From positions 186,001 through 250,000 of the forward strand of contig JAUIES010000004.1 of NCBI GenBank assembly GCA_030429705.1: a stretch of 64,000 bases of DNA, in the 5' to 3' direction. This document shows, in pieces, positions 51,421-60,075 of the stretch. A program made the position numbers and the translations under genes. The notes under the pieces were generated by a model. It had not been told where the DNA came from, made no database searches, and was given only the letters and a program-made list of their open reading frames with translations. The stretch comes from Phycisphaerae bacterium (GTDB taxonomy: Bacteria; Planctomycetota; Phycisphaerae; Phycisphaerales; UBA1924). Position 1 is the first letter of the stretch. The number at the start of each line of letters is the position of its first letter.

Positions 51421-53130
51421 CTACAAAGCGTACGCCCGTTGGGCGTATTCTCGCACCATGCGTTCGGTCGTGAAGTGCGACGCGTTGAGCGCGATACACG
51501 CCTGCATCATTTCAATCCATGCGGCACGGTCATTGTAGTAACGAGGCAGGATCGCGTGTTCGAGTTTGCTATACATGTCTTCAGCGTGGGCTGCGTCCAT
51601 TTCATCAGCGGGTTGCGTGCGAATGTCATCGGCGAGTTTGCCGATGCCCCAGCCTGTCTTGCCCTCGACCCATCCTTCAAGCCACCACCCATCGAGTGTG
51701 GACAGTGAGGGCACGCCATTGATCGCAGCCTTCATGCCGCTTGTGCCGGATGCTTCAAGGGGGGGCCTCGGGTTATTGAGCCATACATCACAACCTGCGA
51801 CGAGTTTGCGTGCGAGATCGATATTGTAGTTTTCGAGGAATACGCCGGTTGCCGGGCTTTTTAGCCGAGCCAATGCGTTGTGCACTTGTCGCATAATCTC
51901 GCGGCCGGTGCCGTCGTGAGGATGCGCCTTGCCGGCGTAGATGATCTGGATTGGTCCGACACGCTCAGCGATCTGCTGCAAGCGGTCCGTGTCAGCCACC
52001 AGCATGCCCATACGCTTGTACTCAGTTGCCCGGCGTGCAAAAACAATCGTAAACGCCTCAGGATCGAGCAGCGTCTTGCCTTCTGTCCTTGCGAGAACCT
52101 CCTGAATCAATTCGTTCTTTGCGGACATATGCGCTTGAAACAAAGATTCAGGCGGGATCCGACCCGCCAGACGAAGTTCGGTGTTATTGGTGCGCCATGC
52201 TGGCGTGAATTCATCGAAGAGCGCTCGCATGTGGTCGCAGGCCCATGTTGTCGCGTGAATCCCGTTGGTGATACCTGCGATGTCATAGCCTGGGAACATA
52301 TCGCGCGAGACTTCGCCGTGTCGTCGAGCAACGCCGTTGGCAAACTTGCTCAGATTCAACGCCATCAGCGTTGTGTTCAAGACACCAGGTTCGCCGTACA
52401 GGTCGGGGCGATGAAAAATAGGATGATCGCCGATGATTGCTCGCACCCGCTCGATGTCAAATCGATCGTGCCCCGCCGGCACGGGCGTGTGCGTGGTGAA
52501 GACGCACTTGCGCTGGACATCAATCATCGCGTCGGCATGAATCTCGGTCGTTTCGTTTCGGCACAAGTACTCACTGAGCAAATCGACCGTCAGAAAGCAC
52601 GCGTGCCCTTCGTTCATGTGGAAGCAACCGATGTCGTGTCCGATCGCACGAACCATCCGCCGGCCTCCGATACCGAGAATCGCCTCCTGCTTGATGCGGT
52701 GATCTGTATCGCCGGCATACAGCCGCTGGGCAATGGCGCGATCATCGGCGGTGTTCTCGGGCAGATCTGTATCCAGGTAATACACAGGGACCACATGGCC
52801 GGTCACGCCCACGATGTTCTGGCGGTAGGCGCGAAGCACGACTTCGCGCCCTTCGATAGGAACCACGATGCGCTGGCTCATGAGCTGAAGCATCTGCTCG
52901 GGTTGCCACTCGACGGGAACTTCCGTCTGTGCTCCTTGTTCGTCGAGCGATTGGCGGAAGTACCCTTGCCGGTACAGCAGCGTGACGCCGACCATCGGCA
53001 GTCCAAGATCGGCTGCTGCTTTAATGGTGTCGCCCGCGAGCACGCCGAGACCACCCGAATAAGTCGGAATGGACCCTTCCAGGCCGATTTCGAGCGAAAA
53101 ATAGGCAATATCCTGACCGGTTCGTAGCAT
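51421..53130 (-). CDS. glgP: Alpha-glucan (glycogen/starch) phosphorylase, short form
   Basis: This is a 569-residue cytoplasmic enzyme that releases glucose-1-phosphate from alpha-1,4-glucans. It begins directly with IAYFSLEIGLEGSIPTYSGGLGVLAGDTIKAAADLG, so it is the compact bacterial/archaeal-type phosphorylase. Other family landmarks are FHMNEGHACFLTVDLL, FTTHTPVPAGHDRF, GITNGIHATTWA, FARRATEYKRMGML and the PLP-binding GTSGMKAAINGVPSLSTLDGWWLEG (Lys467). It ends next to the phage-like cassette, whose last gene is convergent. Confidence 0.94.
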   Translation of the reverse strand: MLRTGQDIAYFSLEIGLEGSIPTYSGGLGVLAGDTIKAAADLGLPMVGVTLLYRQGYFRQSLDEQGAQTEVPVEWQPEQMLQLMSQRIVVPIEGREVVLRAYRQNIVGVTGHVVPVYYLDTDLPENTADDRAIAQRLYAGDTDHRIKQEAILGIGGRRMVRAIGHDIGCFHMNEGHACFLTVDLLSEYLCRNETTEIHADAMIDVQRKCVFTTHTPVPAGHDRFDIERVRAIIGDHPIFHRPDLYGEPGVLNTTLMALNLSKFANGVARRHGEVSRDMFPGYDIAGITNGIHATTWACDHMRALFDEFTPAWRTNNTELRLAGRIPPESLFQAHMSAKNELIQEVLARTEGKTLLDPEAFTIVFARRATEYKRMGMLVADTDRLQQIAERVGPIQIIYAGKAHPHDGTGREIMRQVHNALARLKSPATGVFLENYNIDLARKLVAGCDVWLNNPRPPLEASGTSGMKAAINGVPSLSTLDGWWLEGWVEGKTGWGIGKLADDIRTQPADEMDAAHAEDMYSKLEHAILPRYYNDRAAWIEMMQACIALNASHFTTERMVREYAQRAYAL

Positions 53131-53201
53131 GAAGCACTCCTTGAAGAGGATCTATCGGCTGAAAGTAGGCACGATCGTTGACGAACAGTATTCTGGTGTC
53201 C

Positions 53202-53804
53202 ATGTCAAACGCGTCCATACTCAGAGCGTGCCATTGTTGCGGGCTTGTCCATCGTGTTCCGCCGATTGGGGTGCGTGACGAAGCGTTTTGCGTGCGATGT
53301 GCGACCCGCCTCGCGGTCAAGGCTCATCCACGGTCGCGATCACGAGCTGCGGCATTCGCAGCAGCGGGGCTGGTCCTCTATCCACTCGCGGTCGGGCTGC
53401 CGATCATGCGCATCGAACAGTTCGGACAGGTGAATGCAACGAACATCTGGTCAGGTGCGATCGGGCTTCTTAGCGGCGGTGAACTGGCAGTGGGGGTTGT
53501 GGTGTTCCTTTGTTCCATCGTCGCGCCAGTCCTGAAACTCCTGGCGATGCTGGCGTTGTCGATGCCCCGCTCGCTCCTGGGGCGCAGGCACCGGGCGATG
53601 ACCTATCGGTTTGTCGAGTGGATCGGCCGGTGGGGGATGGTGGATGTACTCTTGGTAGCCGTGCTGGTCGCGCTGGTCAAACTTGGCAGCTGGGCCGAGG
53701 TCGCGCCCGGACCGGGGCTCATGGCGTTTGCGAGTGTTGTGGTGCTAAGTGTGTTATCGTCAGCGGTGTTCGAGCCGCACGCGATATGGGAGGATGACCG
53801 TTGA
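53202..53804 (+). CDS. Single-module PqiA-like membrane protein
   Basis: This is a 200-residue inner-membrane protein from the ATG at 53202. A zinc-ribbon-like start (CHCC and CVRC, residues about 10-33) is followed by four transmembrane segments, including AFAAAGLVLYPLAVGLPIMRI, LAVGVVVFLCSIVAPVLKLLAML, WGMVDVLLVAVLVALVKLG and LMAFASVVVLSVLSSAVFE. This is the paraquat-inducible protein A fold, but with one module instead of the two in E. coli PqiA. Its stop overlaps the TTG start of the MCE gene downstream, as expected for a PqiA/PqiB-type lipid-transport pair. Confidence 0.85.
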   Translation: MSNASILRACHCCGLVHRVPPIGVRDEAFCVRCATRLAVKAHPRSRSRAAAFAAAGLVLYPLAVGLPIMRIEQFGQVNATNIWSGAIGLLSGGELAVGVVVFLCSIVAPVLKLLAMLALSMPRSLLGRRHRAMTYRFVEWIGRWGMVDVLLVAVLVALVKLGSWAEVAPGPGLMAFASVVVLSVLSSAVFEPHAIWEDDR

Positions 53805-54703
53805 CGCAGGAACCACCAACCCAGTCAGTTACACCAGAAGTGCCCGATGCGGTCATCGTTCGCGGTGCGCGGCGATTCAGCGCAGCGTGGCTCTTGCCAG
53901 TCATCGCGATTGTCGTTGCCGGCGTACTCGGGTGGCAGGCTTGGCAGCAACGAGGGGTTTCTGTCTGGGTCACTTTCCCAGATGCTGCCGGGCTCCGTGT
54001 TGGCAACGATGTGATCTATCGCGGTATTTCAGTCGGCACCATTCGTGATGTACGCCTCGCACCACAGGGAAAGCGAGTCATGGTCGAAGCCATGCTCCGC
54101 CCCGAAGCCGCGCCACTCGCTGTCGAGGGCTCACGCTTCTGGATCGCCAAACCATCAGTCAGTCTGGCGGGAGTCACAGGGCTCGAAACGCTCATCGGGC
54201 CGACCTACCTCAATGTCTCACCAGGGCGGGCAGAGAATGCAGAGGCATTTGTCTTTGACGGCCTGCCAGAAAAACCCGCAGATCTCAGCGATCAGCAAAA
54301 AGGGCTTCGGGTGGTCCTGCGTGCCGCGAGACGCGGCACCGTCTCCGTCGGTTCGCCGGTGCTCTATCGCGATGTCGCGGTCGGTCGTGTCGAGGAGGTT
54401 CGCCTTGCACAAGATGCCCGGTGGATCGAGATCGACGCGGTGATCATCGATGAGTTTGCACACCTCGTTCGTTCGCGAACAAGGTTCTTCAAAGCCAGCG
54501 GCATCGGGATCGACTTCGGTTGGTTCGGAGGCCTCAGCGTCCGCGCCGAATCCCTCGAAGCACTGGTCAGCGGTGCGATCGGGTTCGCAACGCCCGAAAA
54601 AACCGGCGAACGCGCCCGAGATGGCGATGTCTTTGATGTCGCCGACGAACCCGACTCTGACTGGCTCAAATGGGACCCGGTTCTGAGCGATGAGGGGGGG
54701 TGA
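53801..54703 (+). CDS. MCE-domain (PqiB/MlaD-like) lipid transport protein
   Basis: This 300-residue protein appears to start at TTG 53801: GGGAGG lies 7 bases upstream, the codon overlaps the preceding stop, and no ATG gives a complete domain. One N-terminal transmembrane helix (AWLLPVIAIVVAGVLGWQAW) anchors it. Two MCE repeats follow: VSVWVTFPDAAGLRVGNDVIYRGISVGTIRDVRL and, from about residue 165, LRVVLRAARRGTVSVGSPVLYRDVAVGRVEEVRL. MCE proteins form rings or tubes that carry lipids between membranes. It is shorter than E. coli PqiB, which has three repeats. Confidence 0.87.
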   Translation: MTQEPPTQSVTPEVPDAVIVRGARRFSAAWLLPVIAIVVAGVLGWQAWQQRGVSVWVTFPDAAGLRVGNDVIYRGISVGTIRDVRLAPQGKRVMVEAMLRPEAAPLAVEGSRFWIAKPSVSLAGVTGLETLIGPTYLNVSPGRAENAEAFVFDGLPEKPADLSDQQKGLRVVLRAARRGTVSVGSPVLYRDVAVGRVEEVRLAQDARWIEIDAVIIDEFAHLVRSRTRFFKASGIGIDFGWFGGLSVRAESLEALVSGAIGFATPEKTGERARDGDVFDVADEPDSDWLKWDPVLSDEGG

Positions 54704-54706
54704 TCA

Positions 54707-54949
54707 TTGCAGATCCTCCTGGTTGCCATTCTTGTCGCGATACCTGTCGCACTGGCGACTGTCGGCGTGACGCTGCTTTTTGGTTTCAAACCAAACCTTG
54801 TGGTCATCTCGTCAGTGACGGCTGTTTGCACAACCATCGCCGTCTCGAGAGTGCTCGATAGTTTCATAGGAGCCGGAGAGGGCCGCGCGACCAATGATTC
54901 AAGTGACGACCCAACGGAAGTCAATGACCGAACCAACGAGTGCCAGTAG
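54707..54949 (+). CDS. Small membrane protein of the pqi/MCE operon
   Basis: This 80-residue protein seems to begin at TTG 54707, with GAGGGGGG about 7 bases upstream and only 3 bases after the MCE stop. It has two hydrophobic segments (LLVAILVAIPVALATVGVTLLF and NLVVISSVTAVCTTIAVSRVL) and a short acidic, hydrophilic tail. I do not recognise a family. Its place suggests a small subunit linked to the MCE/PqiA pair. Confidence 0.65.
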   Translation: MQILLVAILVAIPVALATVGVTLLFGFKPNLVVISSVTAVCTTIAVSRVLDSFIGAGEGRATNDSSDDPTEVNDRTNECQ

Positions 54950-54971
54950 CGGATTCTGAGCCCTTGGCTCT

Positions 54972-55955
54972 CTAAGGCTCTATCCAAGTTGGATTCGTTG
55001 CATCGGATTCCCAACGCATGAACTCGCCCAACATGTTGGTGGTATAAATGGTCGTGCCGTCTGGCGACCACGCCAATCCCCAGAGTTTTGAATCAACTTT
55101 CGATTCGTGAAGGAGGGCGCCCTTTGCGTCGTAAATAAGAAGTGCGTCAGAGGTCGCTGCGAACCGTGTGCCGTCCGGATTCCATTGAATCTGACGAAAC
55201 TCAGCGCCCGGTCGTTCGAATCGGTGTTTCAACGAACCATCATCAGCGCGAAACTGAATCTCAGGCGCATCGCCAAAGTCATGGTTACCGTAGTCACCAA
55301 TGACGAAATACGCGCCACTCGGGTGCCACGCAGCGCAGAGCAGCAAACACGGCCCGCGTGAGTTCGGACGGTGAACGATTGTGGTCGGTTCAATGGGCTC
55401 TTCCTGCGAGAAGTCATAGAGAAGCACAAACTCGCCAATGGCGATGACCTTGTTCTCGCTTGGGTGCCATGCGACCCCAGTGAGGCTTTTGCCGTTCTCA
55501 ATCCTGTGCTTGTAAACCAGTTTCGGTTTGGCCACATCGTCGGCCACATTCCACACTCGAATCGCACCGTCATGACCTGAGATCGCAACCATGGAGCCGT
55601 CATGATTCCAAGCTATGCCTCGAGCACCCTCGTCCGTTTCAAAGTGAACAAACCGCCCGGTATCGAGATGATAGAGTCCTGTTGATTCAGGTGGCCCTGT
55701 GACGCCGAGCCAATTTCCATCAGGTGAGAATACTGCTGCCGATCCAACGATCGGGGGGAGAACACGCCCTCGTGTATTCGGTTCGAGACCGTCTGTGTCA
55801 TAGAGCCACTGTGTGGGTAGGCCGCTCGTCGCAAGCAGGGAACCATCTGGCGAAACATCGACGGCCCAAAGAACTGGAGGCGGCTCGGTCCGGGCAATCG
55901 ACACCAAGACCAGAACGAAGATCACGCTCAATATATGGTTGAGTAGTCTCGTCAT
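54972..55955 (-). CDS. Secreted WD40-repeat protein
   Basis: This 327-residue protein starts at MTRLLNHILSVIFVLVLVSIARTEP (ATG at 55955), a signal peptide. The mature part is a beta-propeller of WD40-type blades: LWAVDVSPDGSLLATSG, AAVFSPDGNWLGVTG, GIAWNHDGSMVAISGHDGAIRVWN, GVAWHPSENKVIAIG, QIQWNPDGTRFAATSD, GLAWSPDGTTIYTTN. It probably acts as a protein-binding scaffold outside the cytoplasm. No catalytic module is attached. It is convergent with the pqi operon, and another secreted protein gene (M64) lies upstream on the same strand. Confidence 0.85.
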   Translation of the reverse strand: MTRLLNHILSVIFVLVLVSIARTEPPPVLWAVDVSPDGSLLATSGLPTQWLYDTDGLEPNTRGRVLPPIVGSAAVFSPDGNWLGVTGPPESTGLYHLDTGRFVHFETDEGARGIAWNHDGSMVAISGHDGAIRVWNVADDVAKPKLVYKHRIENGKSLTGVAWHPSENKVIAIGEFVLLYDFSQEEPIEPTTIVHRPNSRGPCLLLCAAWHPSGAYFVIGDYGNHDFGDAPEIQFRADDGSLKHRFERPGAEFRQIQWNPDGTRFAATSDALLIYDAKGALLHESKVDSKLWGLAWSPDGTTIYTTNMLGEFMRWESDATNPTWIEP

Positions 55956-56071
55956 CCATAGACTATAGATGGTGCCTGTAGGAAAACGGCAAAGCGTCAT
56001 CAAACCAACGGAGTCTCGATGCGCGAGAACGCGCGATCGAGAATGCCTTCACTGGTCGGTACTCGCCAGGT

Positions 56072-57535
56072 TCAGCCGTCACCATGAGTTGGACAGACCT
56101 CCGTAAACAGCCGTAGGTATTCGGAGACATCCCAGAAGTCGAACTCTCCGAAAGGCTCCGCGAGGTCTGCCATCGGGTCTTCATTCGAGTAGTCGTTCAG
56201 GAAGTGAATGAGATCGGCAAAGTCGATGATGCCATCAGCAGTCCGATCGGCGGGCGGGGTGTCAATCACTATGTTCCACCACACATTACCGAAAAGAGCC
56301 ATTCGCTTTTGCTCATCGCGGACCCAGGGTGTGTCATCCTGAGCCTTGGCAATCAGCACATACTCGCCCGGCTGTAATTGCAACTCACAGAGGTCGTAAA
56401 TGAATCGACCTTCAGACCCGGGGATGACATCGAATCCAAGTTGCCACCACACATTGAGATCATGACCAACAGGTTGAACAACATCGAAGCTGAAACTGTG
56501 GCCGTGTCCATGAAACTCGCCTTGCGGAGAGTGAGAGTCAATCACACGAGCACCGATATGCGAAAAATACACAAGTTCTTCGACCGATGGCATGTTGAAC
56601 TGCCGCCCGAGCGATCGCATGAGTGAGTTCACGCTTGGGCGGAAAAGTCCAAAAGACGAGTACATTGCCCCTTCCCATGAACCGACGAGACCATCAAACT
56701 CTGGAAAAGACTCGCCGATCCAGTCATGCCACTTCGTTTCGAGTGCAAGTTGGTCTTCGGCATCGTAAATCGAAGCATTGGTACGAATCGTCTCCGGTCC
56801 GGTATAGGTTGTCGGGCCTCCCGTTTGGTACTCGTCGGCAAGATGGCCGAACGCATGTCCAAACTCGTGCAAAAGAACCCAGTCAGCGGCGCTGTGTCCT
56901 GCCGCCACATAAGAAATGAGTTGGCCGAATGAAGCTGCTCCTCCGTATCTGGTCGAGTTACACAGCACAATCACTTGCTCGTCCCCAGGTGCGAGCGACG
57001 ATATCGATCGAATCTTTGACCAGTCGCCACAAATAGCCCGTTCGATGCCGCTGCACCAATAGCCGGTGTCGAGCGCAGTGTCACGATCGATACCTTCAAC
57101 AGGGTCGTTGTCGATACCTGACTCATTTGAAATGACATCAATTCGGTGAACATTGAAGTGAGATCGGTATGTCTTAAATGGTTCTTTGTCGAACATGAAC
57201 GCGATTTGCTCATTGACCTGGGCATGGAATAGGTCAAGTTCGTCTTCCGTATACCCATCACCCATGAACACAATGTCAACCCGGTTGTCCGAGCGTCCGC
57301 TATCAATAAGTGTCTCGATGTTGTACGCCCCGCGCGATTGGGCTTGTTCGGCGGCGTCGAGAGATTCGAGTGTGGGGGGGTCGATTGGCATGTGAATGAC
57401 ATCGCCAGCGAGATGGCCATTCTCACCTGGATAGCAGACATGAATCGTGTCGATCATGCTGTCTTGCGTTTGCGCAGCAAGAGAATTCTGAACGATCAAA
57501 ACCAACGCGGAAATACAGAACGGTCGTCGGTGCAT
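56072..57535 (-). CDS. Secreted M64-family metallopeptidase with GC-type dockerin
   Basis: This is a 487-residue protein with a signal peptide (PFCISALVLIVQNSLAAQ). The M64 (IgA-peptidase-like) catalytic domain shows VDIVFMGDGYTEDELDLFHAQVNEQIAFMF at the N-terminal side and the zinc site HEFGHAFGHLADEY starting at His223. The C-terminal 50 residues are a GC-type dockerin (ADRTADGIIDFADLIHFLNDYSNEDP and FGEFDFWDVSEYLRLFTEVCP). It should therefore be an extracellular protease held on the surface by a dockerin-partner interaction. It is the second dockerin protein of the window, after 35728-38181. Confidence 0.9.
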   Translation of the reverse strand: MHRRPFCISALVLIVQNSLAAQTQDSMIDTIHVCYPGENGHLAGDVIHMPIDPPTLESLDAAEQAQSRGAYNIETLIDSGRSDNRVDIVFMGDGYTEDELDLFHAQVNEQIAFMFDKEPFKTYRSHFNVHRIDVISNESGIDNDPVEGIDRDTALDTGYWCSGIERAICGDWSKIRSISSLAPGDEQVIVLCNSTRYGGAASFGQLISYVAAGHSAADWVLLHEFGHAFGHLADEYQTGGPTTYTGPETIRTNASIYDAEDQLALETKWHDWIGESFPEFDGLVGSWEGAMYSSFGLFRPSVNSLMRSLGRQFNMPSVEELVYFSHIGARVIDSHSPQGEFHGHGHSFSFDVVQPVGHDLNVWWQLGFDVIPGSEGRFIYDLCELQLQPGEYVLIAKAQDDTPWVRDEQKRMALFGNVWWNIVIDTPPADRTADGIIDFADLIHFLNDYSNEDPMADLAEPFGEFDFWDVSEYLRLFTEVCPTHGDG

Positions 57536-57717
57536 TATTTACTCCAATGGCCTTCAAATGCGAAAGGCTCATAGCGGGTGATCAGCGGGCGGAAAAAATC
57601 CGAACCGAGGTCAAACCACGCGTTCCGATTAACCATACTGCAACATTGGTCCTACTGATCCACGAATCTGGAGAAGTAGCGCCATTCGAAGAAATGCCGT
57701 GTGAGTAGGAGAGATCT

Positions 57718-58242
57718 TCACGCGCCATCAATCATTGTGTACATCAGCGTATTAAAATCAATCTCGCCCGTCTCGACCCCGAGTCGGCGCAGCATGTGCA
57801 TTGCCTGGGCCCGGTGATGGATCTCGTGAAACGCCAACTGCGTGAACACATCCGCCGGTGATGCCCGGTACACGAACGCTCGGCCCTCGTGCTCCGTCGT
57901 ACAAGTCATCTCCGTCAGCCAATCCGCAACGCCGTCAAGATCCCGCCGAATCTGCGTCGCCTGAGCGGTCCATACCCGTTCGACCTCGGCAAACGGCAAG
58001 GCTGACGCGGTGGTCACTTCAGGATCACGCTCGGGGGGGAGTGTCCCGAGCGGCTCCGTGCGCCCGATGATCCGCTGCATGTAGCACCACTCGGCCGCCA
58101 TCATGTGGTGAATCGTCCGCGCCAAAGAGCCCAGCCCGATCGGGTGCTCCGTGCGGTACTGCTCATCCGCAAGCGGCCGGACCCACCCAAACAGATGAGC
58201 CCGCGACTTGATGAGGTAGTCATAGGTGCGTAAGGGTTGCAT
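57718..58242 (-). CDS. DinB-family protein
   Basis: This is a 174-residue cytoplasmic four-helix bundle, starting MQPLRTYDYLIKSRAHLFGWVRPL. The family metal site is visible: His in LARTIHHMMAAEWCYMQRI and a later H-x-x-x-H in FHEIHHRAQAMHMLRRLG. LPFAEVERVWTAQATQIRRDLDGVADWLTEM forms the third helix. DinB-like proteins include thiol-dependent transferases and hydrolases; the specific activity is unknown. A dispersed repeat separates it from the VOC gene upstream. Confidence 0.87.
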   Translation of the reverse strand: MQPLRTYDYLIKSRAHLFGWVRPLADEQYRTEHPIGLGSLARTIHHMMAAEWCYMQRIIGRTEPLGTLPPERDPEVTTASALPFAEVERVWTAQATQIRRDLDGVADWLTEMTCTTEHEGRAFVYRASPADVFTQLAFHEIHHRAQAMHMLRRLGVETGEIDFNTLMYTMIDGA

Positions 58243-58305
58243 GCCAAAGTGTACAGCCAACCGAGTCACATGGCCAAGACTATGCACGACCACAAACGAT
58301 CTCTC

Positions 58306-58341
58306 CCAACGAGCCCCGACCGTCAGGGAGGCGGTCTCTCC
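58306..58341. repeat. Dispersed repeat, type A single arm (copy 3)
   Basis: This copy contains CAACGAGCCCCGACCGTCAG followed by GGAGGCGGTC. It matches the left arms at 16764 and 20256, but no inverted partner is found within the gap. It lies between two minus-strand genes. Confidence 0.65.
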
Positions 58342-58344
58342 AAC

Positions 58345-58812
58345 TCAATCAACACCACACGCCTCTCTCAACGCCGCGATATCAATCTTCACCATCGTCG
58401 TCATAGCCGCAAACGCCCGATCCACCGTCGCCGGATCATTCATCAGGTCCATCAGCATGGTGGGGGTAATCTGCCACGAGAGTCCGAACTTGTCCGCGAG
58501 CCACCCGCAGGCATGCTCCTGCCCACCCTCGCCAAGCCGCGACCAATAGTGGTCGATCTCATCCTGTGTCTCACAGTAGATCATCAGCGAGACACCCATC
58601 GAAAACGAAAAATCCGGCCCGCCGTTGAGCGCGACATACGGCTGCCCGTCCAACTCAAACGAAATCGTCATGACTTTCCCAGCCATACCAGGCACGGATG
58701 CAGGAAAATGCGTGGTATCCACAATGCGACTGTTGGGAAAAATCCCGGTATAAAACGCGACGGCTTCCTCTGCCTGATCATTGAAAGTCAGAAAAGTGGT
58801 GATTGTGGTCAT
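58345..58812 (-). CDS. VOC-family (PhnB-like) protein
   Basis: This is a 155-residue cytoplasmic protein of the vicinal oxygen chelate superfamily. TFLTFNDQAEEAVAFYTGIFPNSRIVDTTHFPASVPGMAGKVMTISFELDGQPYVALNGGPDFSFSMGVSLMIYCETQDEIDHYWSRLGEGGQEHACGWLADKFGLSWQITP is the usual PhnB/YjdN-like pattern of beta-alpha-beta modules with the W-L-x-D-x-F-G motif. It is probably a small-molecule-binding protein or enzyme with an unknown substrate. Confidence 0.9.
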   Translation of the reverse strand: MTTITTFLTFNDQAEEAVAFYTGIFPNSRIVDTTHFPASVPGMAGKVMTISFELDGQPYVALNGGPDFSFSMGVSLMIYCETQDEIDHYWSRLGEGGQEHACGWLADKFGLSWQITPTMLMDLMNDPATVDRAFAAMTTMVKIDIAALREACGVD

Positions 58813-58933
58813 GCGGATCAGTGTACAGTCCTCTTCGAGATCCGCAACAGCCGAGCGTAAGTGGGAAGATGCGCACGCCGCGGCTATTGTCGTGCACTGA
58901 ATAAAGATGGAATATACCCGAAAGGATCGCTCT

Positions 58934-59872
58934 ATGGCTCAACGAATCAATGTGAAGACGATGTTTGCTCTCCTTATCACCGCGACCGGTACAGCGTGGG
59001 CGCAGGACGCCGCTCCGGTCGATCAGGCTCAGCCCGTCGCGCAACAACCGACTGAGGACAAACCTGCCATCAAGTTACTTGACGCAGGCAAAGGCGACAA
59101 GTTTGAACTGCGATATGCACCAAAAATTGGACAGTCGTTTCTTCTAACCATGTCGATGGACACATCGATGGAGTTGTCGATGGCCGGGCAACAAATGCCG
59201 GCACAAGACATTCCGACAACGACCTCAACCATTCGTATAACAACCACAAAGATCGAAGGTGACGCGATTCACTACGCAATGGTGGTTGAAAGCATGAGGG
59301 CAGAGGGGGGTCCGATGGCCGAAATGCTCAACGGCATGCTCAAGTCGATAAAGGGTGTCAAGGGCACGGGCATCATGAGCGACCGCGGCGAGAATCGATC
59401 GATGCAATTCGAAGCCCCAGCCGGCCAGAATCCGATGATGGCTCAGTCCATGTCGTCAATGGAAGACACACTGCGGAACGCAGCCACATTCCTGCCACAG
59501 GAAAAAGTAGGGGTGGGAGCCAAGTGGCAAGCAGTTTACACGATGGATGCTGACGGCATCAACATGAAGCAGACGATGGAGTACACGCTCGGTTCATTCA
59601 ACGATGGCGTGGCAAAACTGGAAGTGAAGATGACCCAGTCCGCCGAGCCGCAGTCAGTGACCAACGATCAACTGCCCCCCGGCATGACGCTTGACCTGAA
59701 GAGTCTCAAAGGAACGGGCAAGGGGACATCGACGATCAACCTTGGGTGGTTGGTCCCGTTGGAGACGGCCGGAACGAGCACCACCACCGTCGTCATGTCG
59801 GCAGCCCAGATGGGTGAGATGTCGCAGACGGTGTCAGTTAAAATCGACATGGCGAGCAAACCCGTCGAGTAA
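58934..59872 (+). CDS. Secreted DUF6263-like protein
   Basis: This is a 312-residue protein with AAAGGA 8 bases before the ATG at 58934. A signal peptide (NVKTMFALLITATGTAWAQ) is followed by a short Gln/Ala/Pro-rich linker. The main domain (KGDKFELRYAPKIGQSFLLTMSMDTSMELSMAGQQ, IRITTTKIEGDAIHYAMVVESMRAEGG, VGVGAKWQAVYTMDADGINMKQTMEYTLG) fits DUF6263-type proteins with a long beta-sheet built from Met/Thr-rich strands. The function is unknown. A terminator lies just after the stop. Confidence 0.72.
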   Translation: MAQRINVKTMFALLITATGTAWAQDAAPVDQAQPVAQQPTEDKPAIKLLDAGKGDKFELRYAPKIGQSFLLTMSMDTSMELSMAGQQMPAQDIPTTTSTIRITTTKIEGDAIHYAMVVESMRAEGGPMAEMLNGMLKSIKGVKGTGIMSDRGENRSMQFEAPAGQNPMMAQSMSSMEDTLRNAATFLPQEKVGVGAKWQAVYTMDADGINMKQTMEYTLGSFNDGVAKLEVKMTQSAEPQSVTNDQLPPGMTLDLKSLKGTGKGTSTINLGWLVPLETAGTSTTTVVMSAAQMGEMSQTVSVKIDMASKPVE

Positions 59873-59881
59873 ATCAGATTG

Positions 59882-59915
59882 ATATGGTCACCCTTTTGGG
59901 TGGCCATATTTTATC
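59882..59915 (+). terminator. Terminator after the DUF6263-like gene
   Basis: A 12-bp stem, ATATGGTCACCC with GGGTGGCCATAT (one G-T pair), has a TTTT loop and is followed by TTTATC. It starts 10 bases after the stop. Confidence 0.75.
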
Positions 59916-60075
59916 AAGTATCGAAACGGGCTCCCCGAGTCTGCGGTCACAGGCAGTGAAAAGATCTGCAGGGAATTCCTTGCAGAACATTGATCCGGTT
60001 GTACTTTATTGGGACGAACCCCTCTGTTCGGGCGGTATCGGTGGGCTCAAAGATCTATTGAAACAGGAGAGAATC

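Noticed and set aside
51880-53127. 415-residue open frame on the plus strand
   Set aside because: It lies wholly antisense within glgP, which is unmistakable on the other strand.
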